Source: JAMWZF01 sp041628615
GTDB taxonomy: Bacteria; Pseudomonadota; Alphaproteobacteria; Rhodobacterales; Rhodobacteraceae
Direction of reading: 5' to 3'
NCBI GenBank assembly: GCA_041628615.1
Contig: JBFKOW010000216.1
Location: forward strand, 1 to 5,036
Length of the DNA: 5,036 bases
Positions within the stretch are counted from its first letter, which is position 1. Every line of letters begins with the position of its first letter. Below the pieces are notes generated by a model. It saw only the letters and a list, made by a program, of their open reading frames with translations, searched no databases and was not told where the DNA came from. Both the position numbers and the translations under genes were made by a program. Positions 1 through 4,684 of this stretch are shown piece by piece.

Positions 1-794
1 CTTTCGGCACCTATGACGCGATGGATTTCTGGCAGCGCACGGTTTTCTGGAGCCTCGACATCCTCGGCGGGCTGCTGATCATCGTGCCGGTGGTGCACGT
101 GGTCTATCACAGCCGGATCTTGCGCCGGATCCCGCCGCTGCCGCGATTCGTTCTTGGGGTCGCCTTCGGTGCGATCCCGGCGGCCGCCTTCATCACCGTC
201 CTCTACGGGTCGGTGGGAACCGACCTCGAGATCTCGACCCCCTACCCGCTCCTGTTCGTGCAGGTGACGGTGTTCTCGACCATCCTGTTGCTGACCGAAT
301 ACGTCCTCTGGCCGGCGGTGTTCGGCGGGTCCAGATCCCGGGCGCGCGCCGCCTCTGCCGACGACGGTGCCGGCATGGGTCCGAGCTTGGGCGTCCACGT
401 CTCCGCCGACCTCAGCCCGCCGCCCGACACCCCGGACGGGCCGGTTGCGGAGAGGGCGGCACCCGTTCCGCACCGGGTCCGGCTGATCGAGCGTCTGCCG
501 GCAGAGCTGCGGGGCGCCGAGATCCTGTCGATCTCGATGCAGGACCACTATGCCGAAGTCAGCACCACGGCGGGCAAGACGATGCTGCTGATGCGCCTCA
601 GCGACGCGATCGACCTGCTCGACGGCATGCCCGGCGCCCAGATCCACCGATCGCACTGGGCGGCGCGGGGCGCTGTCGTGGCGATCGAGAAGGCCGGGCG
701 GCGGCACGAGGTCGTGCTCGGCGACGGCCGCCGGCTGCCCATCGGCGCCACCCATCTCGCCGTGGCGCGGCAGGTCTTTCCGGTCGACGGATAG
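1..794 (+). CDS. Membrane-anchored LytTR-family DNA-binding regulator (5' partial)
   Basis: This is probably a transcription regulator held in the inner membrane. The frame is open to the left edge and reads FGTYDAM before the first ATG at 21. I recall this stretch from the interior of Rhodobacteraceae membrane LytTR proteins, so the gene most likely starts upstream and lacks its first helix here. Counting from the ATG at 21, hydrophobic segments lie near residues 8-28, 42-63 and 75-101. A disordered, Pro/Ala-rich linker follows (about 103-150), then a C-terminal LytTR domain (about 153-252) with typical QDHYAEV (174-180) and IHRSHW (208-213) motifs. LytTR domains bind DNA through a beta-fold; no receiver or kinase domain is visible, so the signal probably enters through the membrane part. 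It is convergent with the next gene. Family assignment is firm; target genes are unknown. Confidence 0.86.
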   Translation, partial: FGTYDAMDFWQRTVFWSLDILGGLLIIVPVVHVVYHSRILRRIPPLPRFVLGVAFGAIPAAAFITVLYGSVGTDLEISTPYPLLFVQVTVFSTILLLTEYVLWPAVFGGSRSRARAASADDGAGMGPSLGVHVSADLSPPPDTPDGPVAERAAPVPHRVRLIERLPAELRGAEILSISMQDHYAEVSTTAGKTMLLMRLSDAIDLLDGMPGAQIHRSHWAARGAVVAIEKAGRRHEVVLGDGRRLPIGATHLAVARQVFPVDG

Positions 795-809
795 CCGCAC
801 CGATCGGCT

Positions 810-836
810 GCTCTTCGGCGCGCGGCGGCCAAGAGC
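810..836. terminator. Stem-loop between convergent genes, possible bidirectional terminator
   Basis: GCTCTT (810-815) pairs with AAGAGC (831-836), extended inward by GGC (817-819) with GCC (828-830) across one bulged C. It lies in the 57-base gap between two converging stop codons, where a shared terminator would be expected. No clear T-tract follows on either strand, so intrinsic termination is uncertain. Confidence 0.4.
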
Positions 837-851
837 GCGGGCCGGGCGCGT

Positions 852-1610
852 TCAGGTCGCAGCGCCGCTCCGAAGCGCGGGGAGCCCGATCCCGGTGGCC
901 TCGAACCCGCCATCGGCGGCGATCACCTGCCCGGTGACGTAGCTGGCGGTGTCCGAGGCGAGGAAACCGATCACCGCCGCGATCTCGGCCTCGCTGCCGT
1001 AGCGGCCGAGCGGGATCGCGTCGTGGTAGGCGTCGACGATGTCGGGCGTGTGCACCGCCATCGCCAGTTTCGTCCGCACCGGGCCGGGACAGACGCAGTT
1101 GGCCCGGATGCCGTGTTCGCCCAGCTCCACCGCCTGTTGCCGGGTCAGTGCGATCACCGCCGCCTTCGATGTGCCGTAGGCCACCCGCAGGGTCGATGCC
1201 CGCAGCCCCGAGATCGAGGCGATGTTGACGATGCAGCCCCGGCTGGCCCGGAGCGCCGGGATCGCGGCCTGTGAACAGAGGAACACCCCGTCCAGGTTTG
1301 TCTCCATCACCGTGCGCCAGCGGTCGAAGCTGGTCTCCGCGATGGGCCCGAAATCGGCCACCCCGGCGTTGTTCACCAAGGCGTCGATCCGTCCGAAGCG
1401 GTTCAGCGTGGCGGCGATCATCGCCTCCACCGCCGCCGGGTCCGAGATGTCGTGTTCGAGGGGCAGGGCATCGGGCAGCGCCGCGGCCGCCGAGGCCAGT
1501 TCCGGGCCGTCCCGGTCGACCATCGCGACCTGCCAGCCGAGCGACAGGAAATGCCGCGCGGTGGCAAGCCCGATGCCGCGCGCCGCGCCGGTGACAAGTG
1601 CGATCTTCAT
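852..1610 (-). CDS. SDR family NAD(P)-dependent oxidoreductase
   Basis: A 252-residue classical short-chain dehydrogenase/reductase, the usual length for the family. The N-terminal Rossmann fold has TGAARGIG at 7-14, an acidic D32 at the end of the second strand (favouring NAD over NADP), NNAG at 80-83, and the catalytic set N105, S132, Y145 and K149 (YGTSK), followed by CPGPVRT at 174-180. All key residues are present, so it should be active, oxidising an alcohol or reducing a ketone; the substrate cannot be read from the sequence. The start at 1610 was preferred over an in-frame ATG 14 codons upstream because it gives the canonical MKIALVTG N-terminus and has a GGAGGGG ribosome site just before it. 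The last ~10 residues after the usual DGG end form a short extra tail. It is downstream of the fasciclin gene on the same strand but separated by a strong terminator. No convincing promoter is visible in 1611-1690. Confidence 0.93.
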   Translation of the reverse strand: MKIALVTGAARGIGLATARHFLSLGWQVAMVDRDGPELASAAAALPDALPLEHDISDPAAVEAMIAATLNRFGRIDALVNNAGVADFGPIAETSFDRWRTVMETNLDGVFLCSQAAIPALRASRGCIVNIASISGLRASTLRVAYGTSKAAVIALTRQQAVELGEHGIRANCVCPGPVRTKLAMAVHTPDIVDAYHDAIPLGRYGSEAEIAAVIGFLASDTASYVTGQVIAADGGFEATGIGLPALRSGAAT

Positions 1611-1612
1611 GG

Positions 1613-1619
1613 CCCCTCC
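1613..1619 (-). promoter_or_regulatory. Ribosome binding site that decides the SDR start
   Basis: On the minus strand GGAGGGG lies two bases before the ATG at 1610 (the GGAGG core is four bases away). The longer in-frame start has no comparable signal and would add a basic 14-residue extension unlike the family. Confidence 0.7.
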
Positions 1620-1690
1620 GGTTCGCCCCTGCCGCAGCACCCTACGGCGCACCGGCGCGAAGGAAAGCCCCGAACGCGGGCGCGAACGAA

Positions 1691-1717
1691 AACGGGGGGC
1701 CGCGTTGGCCCCCCGTT
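1691..1717 (-). terminator. Intrinsic terminator of the fasciclin gene
   Basis: A perfect 11-bp GC-rich stem: AACGGGGGGCC (1691-1701) pairs with GGCCCCCCGTT (1707-1717) around a five-base loop. On the minus strand it begins 29 bases past the fasciclin stop codon and runs into TTTTCGTT, an adequate T-rich tract. It should largely uncouple the fasciclin gene from the SDR gene. Confidence 0.85.
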
Positions 1718-1746
1718 CGATCCGGTCGTGCGGACCGTGCCGCGGA

Positions 1747-2232
1747 TCAGCTTTCCGGCGGCAGGATCACGGCGTCGATGACGTGGATCACGCCATTCGA
1801 GGCCTCGATGTCGGCGGCAACGACGGTGGCGTCGTTGATCTTGACCGCATCGCCCAGGCCCACGGTGATCTCGGCGCCGTTCACGGTCGCCGCCATCATG
1901 CCGTCGCTGAGGTCGGTCGACATGACCTTGCCGGCCACGACGTGGTAGGTGAGGATCGCGGCCAGCGCCTCGGGATCGGCCAGCAGGCCCTCGACGGTGC
2001 CCTCGGGCAGCGCGGCGAAGGCTTCGTCGGTCGGCGCGAAGACGGTGAACGGGCCTTCGCCCTTCAGCGTGTCGACCAGGCCGGCGGCCTCGGCCGCGGC
2101 CAGCAGCGTGGTGAAGTTGCCCGCCTCGGCGGCGGTGTCGACGATGTCCTTGGCGTGGCCGCCGGCGAAGACCGCGGTGGAAGCCGCAAGGCCGGCCACT
2201 GCCGTCACTGCGAAGAACGTTCTGCGAAGCAT
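1747..2232 (-). CDS. Secreted fasciclin (FAS1) domain protein
   Basis: A 161-residue exported protein made of one FAS1 domain, the usual size for bacterial single-domain forms. Residues 1-23 form a signal peptide (MLRR, hydrophobic core, cleavage probably after AVFA). The FAS1 domain covers about 28-158, with the H1 box TVFAPTDEAF at 63-72, the central YH at 96-97, and the H2 box NGVIHVIDAVILP at 146-158. FAS1 domains act in adhesion or extracellular/periplasmic ligand binding; the bacterial role is poorly defined. The start at 2232 was chosen over an ATG 26 codons upstream because it begins the signal peptide directly and has CAGGAG six bases before it. The gene is divergent from msrP across a 345-base region and has its own terminator. 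From memory, a fasciclin protein is among stress-induced genes of Rhodobacter sphaeroides; I have not verified this. Confidence 0.93.
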   Translation of the reverse strand: MLRRTFFAVTAVAGLAASTAVFAGGHAKDIVDTAAEAGNFTTLLAAAEAAGLVDTLKGEGPFTVFAPTDEAFAALPEGTVEGLLADPEALAAILTYHVVAGKVMSTDLSDGMMAATVNGAEITVGLGDAVKINDATVVAADIEASNGVIHVIDAVILPPES

Positions 2233-2238
2233 GTCAGT

Positions 2239-2244
2239 CTCCTG
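2239..2244 (-). promoter_or_regulatory. Ribosome binding site of the fasciclin gene
   Basis: Minus-strand CAGGAG lies six bases before the ATG at 2232. It supports the signal-peptide start and excludes the longer in-frame start at 2310. Confidence 0.75.
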
Positions 2245-2279
2245 TTGAAAACAAGCAATGCCGTTGCTGGCATCGGTGG

Positions 2280-2304
2280 TTTTTACGCGCGGCGCGCCGA
2301 ATGG
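2280..2304 (-). promoter_or_regulatory. Candidate promoter/operator of the fasciclin gene
   Basis: On the minus strand the order is CCATT, the palindrome CGGCGCGCCG, four bases, then TAAAAA (2280-2285) as a weak -10-like hexamer. The mapped element ends 47 bases before the start codon. No good TTGACA-like -35 is found, so it may depend on an activator or an alternative sigma factor. The case rests mainly on the matching element before msrP. Confidence 0.4.
2289..2304 (-). repeat. Mirrored promoter motif, copy 1 (fasciclin side)
   Basis: Minus-strand CCATTCGGCGCGCCGC. It matches copy 2 at 2508-2524 in inverted orientation except for one missing T between CCATT and the palindrome. The palindrome core lies 57 bases upstream of the fasciclin ATG. 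Confidence 0.6.
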
Positions 2305-2323
2305 ATGCACGGGGGAATCCGCC

Positions 2324-2339
2324 GACCGGACTTGACCGG
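2324..2339. repeat. Direct repeat GACCGG, ten-base period
   Basis: GACCGG at 2324-2329 and again at 2334-2339, separated by ACTT, so the two copies fall on the same face of the helix. They are enclosed by CCGCC (2319-2323) and GGCGG (2338-2342, partly overlapping the second copy). It could be an activator site upstream of the fasciclin promoter; short GC-rich repeats also occur by chance. Confidence 0.35.
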
Positions 2340-2507
2340 CGGGGCGCCGCCGCTAAGCCGGCCGGCACTGCGGTTTCCAATCACAACAACGTCAGCCGCC
2401 GTGACCGCGCCGTGGGTCAACACGCCGGATTCAGTGGAAAACGGGATGTCGAAGCGGAGAACGTCGCCCCGGCCGCAGGTTACATCCCGCTGACCCCATC
2501 GTGAGAC

Positions 2508-2524
2508 CCATTTCGGCGCGCCGC
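2508..2524 (+). repeat. Mirrored promoter motif, copy 2 (msrP side)
   Basis: CCATTTCGGCGCGCCGC on the plus strand. It is the inverted partner of copy 1 at 2289-2304. The palindrome CGGCGCGCCG (2514-2523) lies 54 bases upstream of the msrP ATG, close to the mirror distance of copy 1 from its gene. Confidence 0.6.
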
Positions 2525-2532
2525 CTTATATA
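2508..2532 (+). promoter_or_regulatory. Candidate promoter of the msrP operon
   Basis: TATATA at 2527-2532 is the best -10 element upstream of msrP, 45 bases before the start codon, within CTTATATAG. The palindrome sits in the spacer position and no TTGACA-like -35 is recognisable (AGACCC lies at 17-base spacing). CTTATATA resembles alphaproteobacterial heat-shock sigma -10 boxes, but the CTTG -35 expected for those is missing, so the sigma factor is open. Confidence 0.45.
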
Positions 2533-2567
2533 GAGAGCGGACATCGCACGCTCAGACCACTGCCGAC

Positions 2568-2571
2568 GGAG
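2568..2571 (+). promoter_or_regulatory. Ribosome binding site of msrP
   Basis: GGAG lies six bases before the ATG at 2578 and fixes this start, which also places the twin-arginine motif near the N-terminus. Confidence 0.7.
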
Positions 2572-2577
2572 TCTCGC

Positions 2578-3477
2578 ATGGCGCATCGCTGGACCAACGA
2601 CCTGACCCGGGACGACGTGACCCCGAAGGCCCTTTGGCTGAACCGCCGCCAGATCGTCGCCGGTCTGGGTCTCGGCGCTGTCGGGGGGCCGGCAATGGGC
2701 TATACCCCCGATCCGTCCCTGGAGCCGAACAGCTTCGAGGAGATCACCTCTTACAACAACTTCTACGAGTTCGGCACCGGCAAGGACGATCCGGCCCGGA
2801 ACGCCGGCGCGCTGGTGACCGAGCCCTGGTCGATCACCGTGGACGGGTTGGTCGACAATCCCGGCGACTATTCCCTTGCGGACCTGATCGGCGGGCTCAC
2901 GGTGGAGGAACGGATCTACCGCTTCCGCTGTGTCGAGGCGTGGTCGATGGTGATTCCGTGGAATGGCATCGAATTGGCCGACATCCTGAACCGGGTCGGG
3001 GTGCAGGACGGCGCGCGTTATGTCGCCTTCGAGACCGTCGTCCAGCCGGAGAACATGATCGGCGTCCGCCGCCGGGTGCTCGACTTCCCTTATGTCGAGG
3101 GGCTGCGGCTGGACGAGGCGATGCATCCGCTGACCCTGATGGCCACAGGGATCTACGGCGAGCCCATGCCCAAGCAGAACGGCGCGCCGATCCGGCTGGT
3201 GGTGCCGTGGAAGTACGGTTTCAAGTCGATCAAGTCGATCGTCCGGATCAGCCTGACTGCCGACGAGCCGCCGACGAGCTGGAACAAGGCGAACGCCCGC
3301 GAATATGGCTTCTACTCCAACGTGAACCCGACGGTGGATCACCCGCGCTGGAGCCAGGCGACCGAACGGCGCATCGGCGGCGGCCTGTTCGCCGCCCGGC
3401 AGGACACGCTGATGTTCAACGGCTACGACGAGGTGGCCGGGCTCTACGAGGGCATGGACCTGTCGGTCCATTACTGA
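2578..3477 (+). CDS. msrP: Protein-methionine-sulfoxide reductase catalytic subunit MsrP
   Basis: Periplasmic molybdenum-cofactor enzyme (formerly YedY) that reduces methionine sulfoxide in oxidised envelope proteins, using electrons from MsrQ. The 299 residues match the family throughout: twin-arginine signal with RR at 23-24 (NRRQIVAGLG), SYNNFYEFG at 58-66, the RFRCVEAWSMVIPW segment with the molybdenum-ligating cysteine C118, EGLRLDEAMHPLTLM at 174-188, VPWKYGFKSIKSIV at 209-222, and the conserved end DHPRWSQATER (254-264). It is about 35 residues shorter than the E. coli protein, mostly between the signal and the catalytic core. The signal's hydrophobic part is short and glycine-rich and no clear AxA cleavage site is seen, so where or whether it is cleaved is unclear. 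It is the first gene of a compact three-gene unit; the next gene begins four bases after its stop. Confidence 0.97.
   Translation: MAHRWTNDLTRDDVTPKALWLNRRQIVAGLGLGAVGGPAMGYTPDPSLEPNSFEEITSYNNFYEFGTGKDDPARNAGALVTEPWSITVDGLVDNPGDYSLADLIGGLTVEERIYRFRCVEAWSMVIPWNGIELADILNRVGVQDGARYVAFETVVQPENMIGVRRRVLDFPYVEGLRLDEAMHPLTLMATGIYGEPMPKQNGAPIRLVVPWKYGFKSIKSIVRISLTADEPPTSWNKANAREYGFYSNVNPTVDHPRWSQATERRIGGGLFAARQDTLMFNGYDEVAGLYEGMDLSVHY
3454..3471 (+). other. Perfect stem-loop at the 3' end of msrP
   Basis: ATGGACC (3454-3460) pairs perfectly with GGTCCAT (3465-3471) around the loop TGTC. It ends three bases before the msrP stop codon and ten bases before the next gene's ATG at 3482, which has no Shine-Dalgarno sequence of its own. 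A ribosome finishing msrP would have to melt it, which fits translational coupling. It may instead be an accident of the coding sequence (MDLSVH). Confidence 0.45.
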
Positions 3478-3481
3478 CGCC

Positions 3482-3700
3482 ATGGCCGCGCCCGCCGACA
3501 TCATCCTCCGGTCCGAACTGACCTGCCCGCGGTGCGGGCACGTTTCGGTGGAGACGATGCCGACCGACACCTGCCGGTTCTTCCACGACTGTGCCGCCTG
3601 CGGCGCCCTGCTGCGCCCGAAGCCGGGGGACTGCTGCGTCTTCTGTTCCTTCGGCAGCGTGCCCTGCCCGCCGGTGCAGGCAGGGGAGGGCTGCTGCTGA
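3482..3700 (+). CDS. Small cysteine-rich protein with GDCCVFCSYG-type motif
   Basis: A 72-residue protein with 11 cysteines and no signal peptide or membrane segment, so probably cytoplasmic. C15-x2-C18 (CPRC) and C37-x2-C40 (CAAC) form a zinc-ribbon-like pair of knuckles, with C31 and H20/H35 nearby. They are followed by GDCCVFCSFGSVPCPP at 49-64 and a terminal CC at 71-72. I recognise the GDCCVFCSYG stretch from small uncharacterised bacterial proteins; no function is established that I know of. The gene starts four bases after the msrP stop, lacks its own ribosome site, and its TGA overlaps the msrQ ATG, so it is surely expressed with both. Metal binding or a thiol redox role linked to MsrP/MsrQ (for example cofactor or haem handling, or sensing of oxidants) is inference. 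Reality of the gene is well supported by the family motif and packing. Confidence 0.88.
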   Translation: MAAPADIILRSELTCPRCGHVSVETMPTDTCRFFHDCAACGALLRPKPGDCCVFCSFGSVPCPPVQAGEGCC

Positions 3701-4314
3701 TGGACCTGGTGCAGCGGGTGAACGGCGGCCTGCGCCGCGTACCGGCGTGGCCTCTCTATATAGTGGGGGCGGGGTATGCCGGCTGGCTGTTCTGGCTCGG
3801 CGCGACCGGCGGACTCGGCGTGGAGCCGATCGACGCCCTCGAACATGCCTATGGCGAGGTGGCGCTGCAGCTCATCATCGCCGGGCTGTGCGTCACGCCG
3901 CTGCGGCGTTGGACCGGGCTGAACCTGGTGAAGTTCCGCCGCGCGATCGGGCTGCTCGCCTTCTTCTTCGTGCTCGCGCATTTCCTCGTCTGGGCGGTGC
4001 TCGACGTGCAGAGCCTGGGCCGGGTCTGGGCGGACATCCTGAAGCGGCCCTACGTGACGCTGGGCATGGCGGGATTCGTGCTGATGATTCCGCTGGCGCT
4101 CACATCGAACGACCTGAGCCTGCGCCGGATGGGCGGCGCCGCCTGGCGGCGGCTGCACTGGCTGACCTGCCCGATTGCGGTTCTGGGCGGTCTGCACTTC
4201 GTCTGGCTGGTGAAGGGATTCCAGTTGGAGCCGCTGATCTACCTCGCGGTGATCGTCGGACTTCTGGCGACTCGGATGCGATTCACCCGCCGGCGAGTCG
4301 TGCGGGCCGCCTGA
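3700..4314 (+). CDS. msrQ: Haem-binding membrane subunit MsrQ of the methionine sulfoxide reductase system
   Basis: Inner-membrane b-type haem protein that passes electrons from the respiratory chain or flavin reductants to MsrP. The 204-residue product has about six hydrophobic helices (near 18-37, 52-68, 83-102, 117-134, 153-171 and 176-192), as expected for the ferric-reductase-like domain. Histidines at H94 (LAHFLVW), H153 (RRLHWL) and H166 (GLHFVWL) match the family's haem ligands; H49 in DALEHAYGE is also typical. The start at 3700 overlaps the previous stop in ATGA and is preceded by GGGGAGGG ten bases upstream. A much longer in-frame start at 3532 lies wholly inside the cysteine-rich gene and would add a non-family arginine-rich leader, so it was not used. 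It is the last gene of the operon. Confidence 0.95.
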   Translation: MDLVQRVNGGLRRVPAWPLYIVGAGYAGWLFWLGATGGLGVEPIDALEHAYGEVALQLIIAGLCVTPLRRWTGLNLVKFRRAIGLLAFFFVLAHFLVWAVLDVQSLGRVWADILKRPYVTLGMAGFVLMIPLALTSNDLSLRRMGGAAWRRLHWLTCPIAVLGGLHFVWLVKGFQLEPLIYLAVIVGLLATRMRFTRRRVVRAA

Positions 4315-4316
4315 GT

Positions 4317-4342
4317 CCCGGTCCCCTTGGGGGACGAGCGGG
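4317..4342 (+). terminator. Stem-loop after msrQ, possible terminator
   Basis: GTCCCC (4321-4326) pairs with GGGGAC (4330-4335) around TTG, extended by CCCG (4317-4320) with CGGG (4339-4342) across a three-base bulge. It starts just after the msrQ stop, the right place for a terminator, but no T-tract follows (AGAATCC), so it may act in mRNA stability or with Rho. Confidence 0.5.
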
Positions 4343-4369
4343 AGAATCCGCAATATCTGGTAGAGCGGT

Positions 4370-4392
4370 GGCGAGTCGGGTTCGGATTCGCC
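4370..4392 (+). other. 8-bp hairpin with 7-base loop
   Basis: GGCGAGTC (4370-4377) pairs with GATTCGCC (4385-4392), with one G-T wobble, around the loop GGGTTCG. Ten bases upstream is TGGTAGAGCG (4358-4367), which reads like a tRNA D-arm, but no complete cloverleaf can be drawn. It may be a second terminator for msrQ or a decayed tRNA fragment. Confidence 0.35.
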
Positions 4393-4439
4393 TGTGCCGG
4401 ACGCATTTCAGGCCGCGCCGCTGCCGGAAATCTTTGCTT

Positions 4440-4501
4440 ACATGTTTGATTTTAATGGAGAAAACATGTTTCTGACAAAAAATGCGCTTTCTGCGAAAAA
4501 A
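4440..4501 (+). promoter_or_regulatory. AT-rich UP-element-like region with paired repeats
   Basis: An AT-rich block just upstream of the candidate rRNA -35. It holds ACATGTTT twice (4440-4447 and 4464-4471, the second inside the palindrome AAACATGTTT) and TTTCTGNNAAAAAA twice (4469-4482 and 4488-4501, 19-base period). If transcription starts near 4541, the A-tracts fall at roughly -40 to -45 and -59 to -64, where the RNA polymerase alpha C-terminal domain contacts strong rRNA promoters. Confidence 0.5.
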
Positions 4502-4505
4502 GCCC

Positions 4506-4534
4506 TTGCGGACCCCAGACCCAATCCGTAAATA
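4506..4534 (+). promoter_or_regulatory. Candidate rRNA operon promoter
   Basis: TTGCGG (4506-4511) and TAAATA (4529-4534) are separated by exactly 17 bases, directly below the A-tracts and followed by a C-rich discriminator (CCCCCTCACC), which is often seen in growth-rate-controlled rRNA promoters. Each hexamer matches the sigma-70 consensus at only three of six positions, although TTG, the most conserved part in alphaproteobacteria, is present. A start near 4541 would give a leader of about 380 bases. Confidence 0.55.
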
Positions 4535-4684
4535 CCCCCTCACCGACGCGGCGGACACGCCACGGCGGGGCGCCAGACGGGCCAGCGGTTACGACCAAGG
4601 TGACGAGGCGGAACAACATCAGAGGCAGTTGAGGCGGGGGCGCGCCAGAAGATAAAGGCGCATCACTGTCGATTTTGTCTCTAC

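Larger units (their letters stand above)
2233..2577. other. Divergent control region between fasciclin gene and msrP
   Basis: 345 bases with no supported gene. The short open frames here have no ribosome site or recognisable product. It must hold both divergent promoters. Visible structure: a mirrored motif at 2289-2304 and 2508-2524, a direct repeat GACCGG at 2324-2329 and 2334-2339, a small inverted pair GTCA/TGAC at 2391-2405, and ribosome sites at each end. Confidence 0.7.
4315..4505. other. Gene-free spacer between msrQ and the rRNA promoter
   Basis: No protein gene is supported here. It holds the msrQ stem-loop, a second hairpin at 4370-4392 next to tRNA-like sequence, and then a sharp change to AT-rich DNA from about 4431 that leads into the rRNA promoter. 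Confidence 0.6.

Noticed and set aside
1222..2493. A 423-residue open frame on the plus strand opposite the SDR and fasciclin genes
   Set aside because: It lies antisense to two genes with complete family motifs and crosses a strong terminator; the product is low-complexity and unrecognisable.
2301..2504. A 67-residue plus-strand open frame in the divergent region
   Set aside because: No ribosome site, no recognisable motif, and it covers the control elements of both flanking genes.
3181..3188. A further GGCGCGCC palindrome, within msrP
   Set aside because: It encodes the conserved NGAPI segment and lacks the CCATT and A/T-rich flanks of the two promoter copies; it is coding sequence and shows that the core alone can arise by chance.
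3532..3699. A longer N-terminus for MsrQ
   Set aside because: The in-frame extension lies entirely within the cysteine-rich gene and is arginine/leucine-rich in the style of an off-frame reading; the ATG at 3700 has a good ribosome site and gives the normal family length.
2431..4353. A 640-residue open frame on the minus strand opposite the whole msrP operon
   Set aside because: It is the antisense shadow of three well-supported genes in GC-rich DNA; the product is His/Gln/Arg/Pro-rich with no domain, as expected from reverse frames.
4472..4500. CTGACA as an additional rRNA promoter -35
   Set aside because: At 16-18 bases downstream there is only an A-tract with no TATAAT-like hexamer, so it fits better as part of the upstream element.
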